64,000 bases of DNA, taken from Tetracentron sinense (taxonomy: Eukaryota > Streptophyta > Magnoliopsida > Trochodendrales > Trochodendraceae). Below, piece by piece: positions 22,536 through 35,300 of the stretch. The stretch's first letter is position 1; each line of letters opens with the position of its first letter. The DNA lies in NCBI GenBank assembly GCA_015143295.1, contig CM026554.1:32625531-32689530 (forward strand). Direction: 5' to 3'. Position numbers and translations under genes: made by a program. The notes beneath the pieces are model-generated. The model was not told the origin of the DNA. It saw only the letters and a list, made by a program, of their open reading frames with translations, and did not search any database.

Positions 22536-24732
22536 TGCCTCTTTTTAATTTTAGAAAAACAGTTCTTGGGGGGCATATATCGAATCCCAAGATTTGACTA
22601 AGATTCTAATTGATTTTATTCAATGAGAGTAAAAATCACAATACCTTTGCGACTTTGAAATTGTTAAGTCAAATCCATGATAATAGTGATACCAGCAAAA
22701 CTTCACAAATGCCAAGTCTCATTCGCAATCCACACGGACCTTCTTTTTCTTTAAAGCTTTCTCTAATGGAAGCTAATGGCCCTTCCAAAATCCAGCTCTA
22801 GGAATCTTGAATAAAAGATCTAATCTTGATCTTCAAGAACCTTGAAATTCCTCTTCTTTATTTTCAAACTAGAAAACAAAAGGAAGAATAAAAGGGGAGA
22901 AGGTGTGACCGTACACCTTAGGGAGAAGGAAGGCTTGGGCGTGAGAGATAATGAGGGAGGAGAGGGATTTCCAAATCTTGAAAAATTCTGGAAATTTTTC
23001 TTGTGTCCACTAAAGTGACCGTACACCTCTATATATAGGAGTTTACTTGGGTTGCTTGCAACCCAAGTCTCCTAATCCTTATCCAATAAGGATTTCTCAT
23101 TTGTTTCCTTTTTGATTTCTCCTTTAATTAATTAGGATTAATCAAAATAGAAACTAATTTTATCCATTAGTAACTAACTAACCAAATCCTTATCCAATAA
23201 GGAATCTTTTTAATTAGTAACTAACTAATTAATGATTAGTAACAAACTAATGGAATCCCTAACAATTAGGGAATCTTTAATTAGTAACTAACTAACCAAC
23301 CTTATCTCATAAGGAGTTATTAATTAGAAACTAATTAAAAATTAAACAATAATATTATCCTCCTTGAAGTGGGCGTCCCACCCTAGGTGGGCCCCACTCC
23401 ACACGCCCCCATGGGTTCCAAACCCATTTTGGTCTCTTATTTGATCTTCTATCAAATTCCCCAATGGGTCCTACCCATTTGGTTTTTCATATTTAATGTG
23501 ATTCTACCTTTTAGAGCTTCACTATACTATATAGTGATTTCTTAGAGAAATAAATTAATTTAATAAATTATTAAATTAAATATTTTAAGAAAGTCCTTGT
23601 GTGTGGGATCTAAAGGGATCTCCTATTTCTGGTTGTGGGACCAAGTACTTAACCTTTTGGTTAAAGTTTGTTACTAGGAAACACCTTTCTTACACTCTAT
23701 TAGGATTATAGAATTTTATCTATATCCCTGGACTTCCACCAATCACAATTAATGTCCATTAACACAATGTGATTAACCTCCAGAAAATAGAGAATTACTT
23801 GCAGGTATTTCTATCTCAAGATTTGTTTACAGATCATTCCCTCCACTTCCAATATTGTTATAAGCTTATGGGACAATATCTAATACTGTCTTTAATCCCT
23901 GGCTTATATTGAGAACTCATTCTCTTTGATACTTTTAGTCAAACTTGGACTTGCAAAAACATTTTAAAAAATTCATTAAAAGAAATAATAATTATTATTA
24001 CATTTTTTTTATACATAAAATAAATTCCTCGATAAAACCATTTCATCGATAAATACCAGCGCTGGGTTTTTCAAATCCGGTTTTGACAAGTATCAACTCA
24101 ATATTATTTACTCTGTAAGAGTAGTGAAATCCTTGTCGAGCGTACACACACTTCTTCAAGTACAGCGTACATAACCCAATGAGCCCGTATTTAGTCCGGT
24201 GTGTTGGACATTGACGATTGGCTACATCAAAGCTATATAGGCAAATACTAGAGAAGATGTCGACCTCTCAAGTTAAGGACAATCTCTTAAATGGACTACC
24301 CTAAATATAAAGACCGTATATTTCTAAGGGTATCCACTGAGCGATCCAATTGCAATATAAGTACTTCTTACTTATATCCACATCTTAGTCAAGAGACCCT
24401 TCTCTCAGTGATTGAGATCCATCACTTCATCATATGGAACTAACAATGTGTAAGTTATTAGGAATACATTGTTCAGATGTATCCTGATTAACTTAGAACT
24501 ATTTTAGGTCTACAAGGAACCGGAAAAACCATATCTCCTTAGCAATCAGTTATCAACTAATTGTATGATTTTCCTTCAATATTACCTAAGGGACAAAGTA
24601 GTCTCATCTAATGAGATACTTTTGATATATTAGCCAATATAGAAGAAAATATGTGAATGTAAAATATCCATTCATTGATTAAATAGATAAATACAATTCC
24701 GGAATGGCTTTCGTCGGCATATATGTCTAACA
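22536..24732 (-). mobile_element. Copia element 1 family LTR (copy A)
   Basis: A 2197-bp LTR from TGCCTCTTTTTAATT to ATATGTCTAACA (TG...CA). The next bases are ATCTCCCACTT, which on the - strand is the polypurine tract AAGTGGGAGAT, so this is a 3' LTR of a - strand element. A TATA motif, CCTATATATAGAGG, lies on the - strand at 23027-23040. Next to it is a perfect palindrome (ACTTGGGTTGC / GCAACCCAAGT), followed by a series of further palindromes to about 23325. Identity to 30115-32310 is near complete to about 24193, then about 95%. Confidence 0.88.
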
Positions 24733-25436
24733 ATCTCCCACTTGCACTCAAAGCCAATCTCCTATGTATCTAATACCCATCGACTCTAGATGTTTCTCAA
24801 ACACCTTCTGAGGTTGTGCTTTAGTAAATGGGTCCGCCATGTTATCCGCTGACGCAATCTTGGATAACACGATGTCTCCTCTCTTGACAATGTCTCGAAT
24901 CAAATGGAATCTCCTTTCAATGTGCTTTGTCCTCTGATGTGCTCTAGGCTCTATGGCTTGAGCTACAGCACAACTATTATCACAATAAAGTGTGATAGGA
25001 GATTCAATCGAGGAGACAACACCAAGTTCAAGAATGAACTTTTTTATCCAGACTGCTTCCTTTGCAGCATCACATGCAGCAACAAATTCAGCTTCAGTGT
25101 TGAGTCAGCAGTTGTTGATTGCTTACAACTTCTCCAACTAAATGCTCATTTTCCAAGAGTAAAGACAAATCCTGAGGTGGACTTTCTATCATCAACATCT
25201 ACCTGAAAATTTGAATCTGTGTACCCTATAACAGTCAGATCTTCTCCAATGTAAACCAAACAGTGGTGCATTATCCTCCTCAAACACTTGAAAATATGCT
25301 TAACTGCTGTCCAATGCTTAGGACCCGGATCTGATTGATATCTTCTCACGATACTCACTGCATGACAAATATCAGGTCTTGTGCACAACATAACATACAT
25401 GAGACTTCCCACTGTAGATGCATATGGGATATGACT
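24733..25436 (-). pseudogene. Copia pol 3' end (RNase H), truncated
   Basis: The - strand reads the end of a copia polyprotein, with DNSCAVAQAIEPRAHH-type RNase H text in related frames and SFVGYTD-like and DDRKSTSGFVFTLGK motifs. It is cut at 25436 by the joint of the tandem duplication. The same in-frame TGA after FTLGK seen at 32725 is present here (25146-25148), although this stretch is about 5% diverged from copy B. Confidence 0.8.
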
Positions 25437-28400
25437 CCTCAAATTCATTTTTTTTTTTTGAATTGAAATTTAGGAATACCCTGATTCATTTCTGCTTAAA
25501 AACTCTCATCACACCTTTCTGTGGAAATATTGAGGAACATGTATTGAGAAATTGGTATTGAGAAATTGTTGAATGAATAACGCAGGCGACGGCAAAAGTA
25601 GGTTTCTAAAGCACTTAATGAGCAAATCAAGAGAAAAATAGAAACCTAGTTATTTAGCTGAATTTAGAATCATGCTCAAACAATAAGTTCCTATTCAAAA
25701 AAAATCACAATCATGGTAATCACAAGACTAGGATTTATCATCTATAGTCATCAGTAAACGCCCAAATCATTATCTTGGTTAATCTCGCCATAACTGAGAT
25801 CCTCCACAGAGACAAGTAGGTGTTTTATTTTAAGGATCCATATTCCATATTTAAGTGGGAAAAGAGAAAAAATCCAAACACCGAGCCCTTACTACTCCGA
25901 ACTGAAACAAATAACAGATAAACCCTAACTGAGACATCTAACAGTTAGGGCACCATTAACAAGATCAAAATAAGACCTACAATACATTTTAAAAACTCAG
26001 CTAAAAGCAGACCAAAATCAGATTTCCAGCACAAAAAGCAAAAAATGAGATTTTCAGCTTGTTCAGGTTACCTACTGCGCAAAACCTATAGAGATTTGCA
26101 GAGAAGAAGATTAAAAAAATTGAAAAACCCCTTTTTGTTGTCATCGAGATTGAAGATGGAAAATGAAGAAATGGAAAATGATGGATCATAAGATTTTCAT
26201 TCCTCAGAAAACGTAAATTAATCGAATTAGTAAAAACCGAAAAAATCAACCTTGAATATAAATCGAACAATCACGATACTGATCTATTCATTTTTTTTTC
26301 TATCAGTAGTAATGATCCATATCAAAATACAGAATAGCATAATTGCGGAACAAATTTAGTAATACAAACCCAAACCCTAAGAAAAACCAGATTTCAGCCC
26401 TTTTCCGAAGCAAATCGACCGAATCAGGCTATAAATCTCAAAGCTTAGCCGTAGAAACAGCAAAACAAATCAGATCTAAACGATATGCACATCTAAGGTT
26501 TGAAAAACCTTAAGAAGTGCTACCAATTCGAGATCAGAAGGAAAAATGAAAAAAATCATGAATCACAAAAGGGGGGCTCTGTCATCTTAGCAGACCGCTG
26601 TGACAAGCAACATTTGGTGAATACTATATATTTTGAATTTGCAGATAAAATACCACCCAACAGATTCCCATTGACACATGAAATGAAGTAAAAATGCCTA
26701 TTTGGGTAGACGAACATGCAGATATAAAGCATGTTACGTCCCTTCGTGCCAGAAATTCGATATCCAGTGCATTAAGTTCTTTCCCATTCATAGTTGAATA
26801 ATAATTACTTCCGAGAACAGTGTAGACTATAGCTAGAAAAAAATGATTTTTTTTTCTTTTGTGCCCAATCACAGAGTATACCTCACACAATTTCTTCCAT
26901 CAGACAAGCACTGCAAATATATCATTCCATCGGAAGATAAAACCCTAAAAATCATCCAAAACCCAAAATAGGAAGAAAAAAAAAAACCTTATTTTTACAA
27001 TATCTAGTTATTATTACAAGAACATCGTTGCTCAAACCCTAGAAATCATCAAAAGCTCCACATTTGAGAATCCAACACCATGTGAAGAAACGAGAACAAT
27101 GTAACAAACAGCTAAGAAAGCTTACCTGGAGAGAGATACTCGGGGTTGAAAAGCTCGATAATGGCGGATTTGGGAATTCAGAATCAGATCTATACAGATC
27201 GACTGGTACGCATGTTTTCGTTTTCGCGCCTTGGATTTCACAGATCGTCTATGAAATTTGCAGAGAAATGGGGAAGAAGAGATTTTTTTTATTTTTTTTG
27301 ACGATTCGAGCCAATCGGTTTTCGATGATTCGAGCGAGCAGATCTCAAGGAGCTGTCCTCCCCAAATTGATTCCCAATTCCGTCCAAATAAGAAGACCTT
27401 TTTAATTACCAAAAAACAAAAATTATGGGTCAGGCGTGCATTCATCTTGTGCTACATAGGGATAAAAACGGTGATAAAAAGAGGGGGGAGAAACTAGGAG
27501 AAGTCATAAAACAGGGGAGAAACTAGAAGAAGATTAAAAAAAATACCTCAGTTCCGGCGATGTTGGACGGTCGGAGATGAATGGCGGAGATAACAACCAA
27601 AAGCCTTTGTTTTTGTTTTTTTTTTTTTTTTTTCTGAAAACTAAAGGAGCCGAAGGCGGAGCATGGCCGGAGAAGGTGACCGGAGCTTGGAGCACGGAGC
27701 AGGGGAGCCGGAGAAGGTGGCCGGAGCTTGGAGCACGGAGCAGGGGAGCCGAAGCAGAGAGGAAGGGAAAAAATGGAGGGAAAGAGACGAGGGAAAGGCT
27801 CGGGACCTAAAACCCCAAATACGAGGCTTTTCACGGCGTTTTCTTAAAAACGCCATAAAAGGCCCTTTACTACCGCCTTGTTTGGGGAATTTCGGCAAGG
27901 CTTCCGCGGCATTTCTTTTAAAAACGCCTTCATAGATTCCCCAACAACGGCATTTTTTATAAAACGCCGTAAAAAAGTCTTCCCGCCACCTCATCAGTGG
28001 CATTTATATAGAAACGCCGTGTTTTAATGCCTTTCGAAGCGTTTTTTTATTAAACGCCGTTAAAAAATTGCCACTAAAGCCCTATTTTTTTGTAGTGTTT
28101 TAATTCATCATTTAAGTTAACTATTCAAAATATTTAATACTAGATCTATTATTTACCTCACTTGATAGTCTCCCTACGATCTATCGCTTGCGAATAAGGT
28201 TCTATCTTGATCTTCACGCCTCTTTTCTCTTTTTTCTGACCAAATCTTTGAACTCCTTCAGTTTCCCCATTTTTTATCTCTCAGAAACTCTCCATTTTCG
28301 CTCTTTTAGGTTTAGAATGCCTTAGAAACCCTCAACCCTTGTGTATAAAGAGTATTTATAACATTGGGAGCCTTAGGAACTCAAAACACAAAAAAATAAG

Positions 28401-28438
28401 CAGCCCGTCGCCGAAACGGCATTTTGGACGATCAATCG

Positions 28439-30114
28439 TGTCGCGATCCAAAACCCACCCTAGGAGTTAGACTGAATCTTGGATGACTCATCATGACTTG
28501 CTTGACCAAAATAACCTGCAAAACACCTGGAGCATACACAGTAGAGGACAATAATAGTGGAAACATAATTACAAAGCACAGTGAAAGTCTAAACAAAACC
28601 TCTATGTGTATATATACATGATCCAAGTTTTTATACAAAAGGAATGAAAGAAGGTGTGGACAGGTCTGTCAAAATACATAAGTATAACTCTCTCAAGCTC
28701 ACACCCACAACAAAATCACTCAGAATCTACCACCTAGTAGTAGCCCTCGACGGGAGGTTCCTCCACAGGTTGTACTCTTCTTCTACCCAAGGGCTAGGAG
28801 TAAAGATGTCACAAGGAACAGCCGCTCCACTATCACCTGCCCGACATAAGAAGTACGGCTGAGCATGGAATACTCAGCGAGTACCAAATACTAACCAACA
28901 GTCATAGCAAAACAATAGCAATATAGAAAGCAGGAAGCAGTTCATATAGTAACAGGAAAGTAAAGCAATTTATATTCATGCTTGCATCACAGAAAAGCCG
29001 ATAAAACCTCTTGAAATAGTCGTGCACTTGACTTGACTTAAAATACTCTTTTCATGCGTGAAAACCTTGTCACGTCTGTCTTGCTTGATCTTGTCGAGTG
29101 TGTCATGCGTGTTTGCTTGGAATTTAAACATGTTCATATGCTCGTGAGATGCACTTGAGAGGGAAGGGAGACCCTTCTTTATGATATGCACTTGAGATGG
29201 AAGGGAGACCCTTCTTTATGATATGCACTTGATAGGGAAGGGAGACCCTTCTTTATGAATGCTTGTCTTGTTCTTGTCAAAAGCGAGGCAAAACATGTCA
29301 TAAGACATGTCCCACCTCTAAACCTCATTTTTGAAAATGCCGAGAAACCATGTCATGCTCGTGAGATCGTGTACATACTTGCATTTGGAATTAAATATGA
29401 CATTTGGGGATTTCAACAACACATAACATATCAATAATTGAACGAGTAATAATTATGCAATTTAAGGAAAACGAGGAATGACACTATCATATTCCCTAGT
29501 AATTTCGTAAGTGTTTAGGCATGCATTTCTTAATTTATAACTCATTTTATTCACCTTGGCATTTCATCAAACACGTAGTGTGTACATTATTCGTTAAACC
29601 TATCACATGATTTTCTAGGTGGGTTTATATTCACAACATCCACGTGTATTCATTACTGGTGCAATGCCCTCCCCATTTCCTTCATCACATCACATTTATA
29701 TGGCATCCATCGTCTAACGTCCATCCTCACACCACATTCATCCACATCCCATTAGGTTCATACATTAGGAAACAATAAAGAAGAAGGGAAGAAAAAGGAG
29801 GATATGAACTAGGAGGGTAGCAAAAGGTACCGACCTTGAAAAGAATGAGGAAGAACCTTCCAATCATGCGTGGAGTCGCTGCCCTAGCTTTGAAGAACGT
29901 GTTCCTCACAAGTTTGAACCTTGGATTGAAGAATCCAAGCCTTGAGGATGATTGTGGGTTCTCAAAACCCAAGACTTTGCTCAAGAGGATGCCCTAGGTT
30001 AGAATTCCCTTTCCCTTCTTCTCACTCTCTCAAGATGCACGATTGAGGGTTTGTGAAACCCTCAACCCACGAACTTGGGTTTATATAGGAAAGGGGATGG
30101 TCAAAGTGAAAGTA
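28439..30114 (-). mobile_element. Long-LTR family copy c (duplicate of copy b)
   Basis: Same content as 20860-22535, including the stem-loop and acidic segment (about 28739-28889), the three-unit minisatellite (29154-29264) and the TATA motif (30077-30089). It exists through the tandem duplication, not by an independent insertion. Confidence 0.7.
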
Positions 30115-32310
30115 TGCCTCTTTTTAATTTTAGAAAAACAGTTCTTGGGGGGCATATATCGAATCCCAAGATTTGACTAAGATTCTAATTGATTTTATTC
30201 AATGAGAGTAAAAATCACAATACCTTTGCGACTTTGAAATTGTTAAGTCAAATCCATGATAATAGTGATACCAGCAAAACTTCACAAATGCCAAGTCTCA
30301 TTCGCAATCCACACGGACCTTCTTTTTCTTTAAAGCTTTCTCTAATGGAAGCTAATGGCCCTTCCAAAATCCAGCTCTAGGAATCTTGAATAAAAGATCT
30401 AATCTTGATCTTCAAGAACCTTGAAATTCCTCTTCTTTATTTTCAAACTAGAAAACAAAAGGAAGAATAAAAGGGGAGAAGGTGTGACCGTACACCTTAG
30501 GGAGAAGGAAGGCTTGGGCGTGAGAGATAATGAGGGAGGAGAGGGATTTCCAAATCTTGAAAAATTCTGGAAATTTTTCTTGTGTCCACTAAAGTGACCG
30601 TACACCTCTATATATAGGAGTTTACTTGGGTTGCTTGCAACCCAAGTCTCCTAATCCTTATCCAATAAGGATTTCTCATTTGTTTCCTTTTTGATTTCTC
30701 CTTTAATTAATTAGGATTAATCAAAATAGAAACTAATTTTATCCATTAGTAACTAACTAACCAAATCCTTATCCAATAAGGAATCTTTTTAATTAGTAAC
30801 TAACTAATTAATGATTAGTAACAAACTAATGGAATCCCTAACAATTAGGGAATCTTTAATTAGTAACTAACTAACCAACCTTATCTCATAAGGAGTTATT
30901 AATTAGAAACTAATTAAAAATTAAACAATAATATTATCCTCCTTGAAGTGGGCGTCCCACCCTAGGTGGGCCCCACTCCACACGCCCCCATGGGTTCCAA
31001 ACCCATTTTGGTCTCTTATTTGATCTTCTATCAAATTCCCCAATGGGTCCTACCCATTTGGTTTTTCATATTTAATGTGATTCTACCTTTTAGAGCTTCA
31101 CTATACTATATAGTGATTTCTTAGAGAAATAAATTAATTTAATAAATTATTAAATTAAATATTTTAAGAAAGTCCTTGTGTGTGGGATCTAAAGGGATCT
31201 CCTATTTCTGGTTGTGGGACCAAGTACTTAACCTTTTGGTTAAAGTTTGTTACTAGGAAACACCTTTCTTACACTCTATTAGGATTATAGAATTTTATCT
31301 ATATCCCTGGACTTCCACCAATCACAATTAATGTCCATTAACACAATGTGATTAACCTCCAGAAAATAGAGAATTACTTGCAGGTATTTCTATCTCAAGA
31401 TTTGTACAGATCATTCCCTCCACTTCCAATATTGTTATAAGCTTATGGGACAATATCTAATACTGTCTTTAATCCCTGGCTTATATTGAGAACTCATTCT
31501 CTTTGATACTTTTAGTCAAACTTGGACTTGCAAAAACATTTTAAAAAATTCATTAAAAGAAATAATAATTATTATTACATTTTTTTTATACATAAAATAA
31601 ATTCCTCGATAAAACCATTTCATCGATAAATACCAGCGCTGGGTTTTTCAAATCCGGTTTTGACAAGTATCAACTCAATATTATTTACTCTGTAAGAGTA
31701 GTGAAATCCTTGTCGAGCGTACACACACTTCTTCAAGTACAGCGTACATAACCCAATGAGCCCGTATTTAATCCGGTGTGTTGGACATTGACGATTGACT
31801 ACATCAAAGCTACATAGGCAAATACTAGAGAAGATGTCGACCTCTCAGGTTAAGGATAATCTGTCAAATGGACTACCCTAAATATAAAAACAGTATATTT
31901 CTAAGGGTATCTACTGAGCGATCCAGTTACAATATAAGTACTTCTTACTTTTATCCACATCTTAGTCAAGAGACCCTTCTCTCAGTGATTGAGATTCATC
32001 ACTCCATCATATGGAACTAACAATGTGTAAGTTATTAGGAATACATTGTCCAGATGCATCCTGATTAACTTAGAATAATTTTAGGTCTACAAGGAACCGG
32101 AAAAACCATATCTCCTTAGCAATCAGTTATCAACTAATTGGATGGTTTTCCTACAATGTTTCCTAAGGGACAAAGTAGTCTCATCCAATGAGATACTTTC
32201 GATATATTACCCAATGTAGAAGACAATATGTGAATGTAAAATATGCATTAATTGATTAAAATTAGATAAATACAATTCCGGAATGGCTTTGTGGGCATAT
32301 ATATCTAACA
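30115..32310 (-). mobile_element. Copia element 1, 3' LTR
   Basis: A 2196-bp LTR with TG...CA ends. The polypurine tract AAGTGGGAGAT (- strand, 32311-32321) lies immediately inside the element. It pairs with the 5' LTR at 38026-40164 (about 94-95% alike, with a 47-bp deletion there near 39360). The flank at this end is AAGTA and at the other end CTGCA, so there is no matching target duplication. Confidence 0.88.
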
Positions 32311-32325
32311 ATCTCCCACTTGCAC

Positions 32326-35300
32326 TCAAAGCCAATCTCCTATGTATCTAATACCCATCGACTCTAGATGTTTCTCAAACACCTTCTGAGGTAGTGCTTT
32401 AGTAAATGGGTCCGCCATGTTATCCGCTGATGCAATCTTGGATAACTCAATGTCTCCTCTCTTGACAATGTCTCGAATCAGATGGAATCTCCTTTCAATG
32501 TGCTTTGTCTTATGATGTGCTCTAGGTTCTATGGCTTGAGCTACAGCACAACTATTATCATAATAAAGTGTGATAGGAGATTCAATTGAGGAGACAACAC
32601 CAAGTTCATGAATGAACTTCTTTATCCACACTGCTTCCTTTGTAGCATCACATGCAACAACATATTCAGCTTCAGTTGTTGAGTCAGCAGTTGTTGATTG
32701 CTTACAACTTCTCCAACTAAATGCTCATTTTCCAAGAGTAAAGACAAATCCTGAGGTAGACTTTCTATCATCAACATCTGTCTGAAAATCTGAATCTATG
32801 TACCCTACAACAGTCAAATCTTCTCCATTATAAACCAAACAGTGGTGCATTGTCCTCCTCAAATACTTGAAAATGTGCTTAACTGCTGTCCAATGGTCAG
32901 GACCCGGATTTGATTGATATTTACTCACGATACTCACTGCGTGACAAATATCAGGTCTTGTGCACAACATCGCATACATGAGACTTCCCACTGCAGATGC
33001 ATATGGGATATGACTCATCTGCTCTCTTTCATCATCAGTCTTTGGAGACTTTGATTTGGAGAGACTAATTCCATGTCTACAGGCTAAAAACCCTTTCTTG
33101 GAATTTTCCATGCTATATTTGCGCAAGATCTTGTCAATATAATTGACTTGGGACAATCCTAGCATCCTTTTCTTTCGATCTCTAAACAATTTAAGACCAA
33201 GAATATAGGAAGCTTCACCGAGGTCTTTCATTACAAAGTTACATGACAACCAGATTTTAACCGTTGATAACATTCCTACATCATTCCCAATGAGTAGAAT
33301 ATCATCTACATAAAGAACTAGGAAAGTTATTGCACTCCCACTGACCTTCTTGTACACACATGCCTCATCCATGTTTTGTTGAAAACCAAACGATTTGATT
33401 GATTCATCAAAACGGATATTCCAACTCCGAGAAGCTTGCTTAAGGCCATAAATAGATTTTATCAATTTGCAGACTTTATTATTTTGGCCATGGAGTTCAA
33501 AACCTTCGGGCTGGTCCATATAAATATCCTCTTGAATGTTTCCATTCAAGAATGCGGTTTTGACATCCATTTGCCATATCTCATAATCATAAAAGGCTGC
33601 AATTGATAATAGAATCCTGATGGACTTTAGCATTGCTACTGGTGAAAAGGTTTCCTCATAGTCGATACCAGCTCTTTGACTATACCCTTTTGCCACAAGC
33701 CTTGCTTTAAAGGTCTCTACCTTTCCATCGGATCCACGTTTCCTCTTGTAGATCTATTTGCACCCAATAGGTCTAATTCCCTCAGGTTTTTCAACCAGGG
33801 TCCAGACACCATTCGAGTACATGGAGTCCATTTCAGATTCCATGGCCTTTTTCCAATTATTAGAATCAATATCACATATTGCTTCTTGATAACTGTAAGG
33901 ATCATCATCTAAGGAATCCGATTCCATAGAATATACCTCATGCTGATAAGACAATTTATCTGGAGGTCGACTGATCCTTGTACTTCTCCTGGGCTGTTGT
34001 GTATTTAAAGGTTCAGTTAAGATGGGATTAACCATGGTCACTTTATCCTAACTTTGCTCCTCAAGATCAATTCTAAGTCCATCTTTTCTATTGAGGATCA
34101 TATCCTCTTCTAGAAAAATGGCATTCCTGCTCACAAACACCTTTTGTTCGCTAGGATTATAGAAATAATATCCGAGAGTTTCTTTTGGGTATCCTATAAA
34201 TAGGCACTTCTCAGTCCTACTTTCCAACTTGTCAAAGTTCTGCTTTCGCACATGAACTGGACAACCCCATACTCTGACATGCTTTAGACTAGGCTTTCGC
34301 CCATTCCATAGCTCAAATGGAGTTTTGGAAACAGACTTAGAAGGTACTTTATTCAATAGATAGATTGCAGTCTCTAATGCATATCCCCAAAAAGATATTG
34401 GCAAATCAGTATTATTCATTATTGAACGAACCATATCCAATAGGGTTCGATTTCTTCTTTCTGAAACACCATTAAGCTGGGGTGTTCCTGGGGGAGTCCA
34501 TTGGGATAAAATTCCATTATCTCTAAGATAATCTATGAACTCATTCGAGAGGTACTCTCCTCCTCTGTCGGATCTGAGAGTTTTAATACATTTACCTGAT
34601 TGCTTTTCTACTTCATTTCGGAATTCTTTAAACTTTTCAAAAGATTCTGACTTGTGTTTCATTAGATATATGAAACCAAATCTAGAAAAATCATCTGTGA
34701 ATGTAATGAAGTAGACAAAGCCACCTCTGGCTGAATGATTCATGGGTCCACATACATCAGTGTGAATTAATTCCAATATACTTATGGCTCTCTTAGGTTT
34801 GCCTGTAAATGGCTTTTTGGTCATTTTACCTTGCAAACAAGGTTCACAAGTTGGATAAGGTTCAACATGTAAATGGTTTAAAGGACCATCATTTACCAAT
34901 CTATTGAGCCTATCCAAATTGATATGGCCTAATCTGAGATGCAAGTATGTTGGATTCATAGAATCTCTACCTCTTTTCTGAGGTGTCACACTGGTGGACT
35001 CTTTATCCTCAATGTTATTTACAGAATTGCTTACTGGATCAAGATAATAAAGACCATTAGACAATGTGCCGGAAACAATAAAACTATTATTGTATTTGAT
35101 AACTACATTAGTATCAAAATGTACTGAATAACCATTAAAGATTAAACTAGAAACAGAAATCAAATTTCTGCGCATGTCTGGCACATATAAACAGTCTTTT
35201 AAATCTAAGATCCTATTAAAAGCAAATTCTAAAATATAAGTTCCGATGGCGATTGCAGCAACACTTGCTTTTGTTCCCATCCTTATTTTGACTTCCCCAT

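Larger units (their letters stand above)
17846..25436. repeat. Tandem duplication, copy A (7.6-kb unit)
   Basis: Colinear with 25437-33016 at an offset of about 7.58 kb. From about 18215 to 24193 the two copies are nearly identical. A patch at 17975-18215 is rich in single-base indels, and 24194-25436 differs by about 5%. The unit contains the right end of the CACTA element, a long LTR (20860-22535), a copia LTR (22536-24732) and the 3' end of copia pol. The joint to copy B is inside pol and falls at a short CTCAA(A)TTCATTTTTT similarity. Confidence 0.95.
25437..33016. repeat. Tandem duplication, copy B
   Basis: The second copy of the 7.58-kb unit, head-to-tail with copy A. It contains the CACTA right end (terminus at 28097), long-LTR a remainder (28101-28438), long-LTR copy c (28439-30114), a copia 3' LTR (30115-32310) and the 3' part of a copia pol that continues intact to 36279. 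The first 350 bp carry many one-base differences from copy A. Confidence 0.95.
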
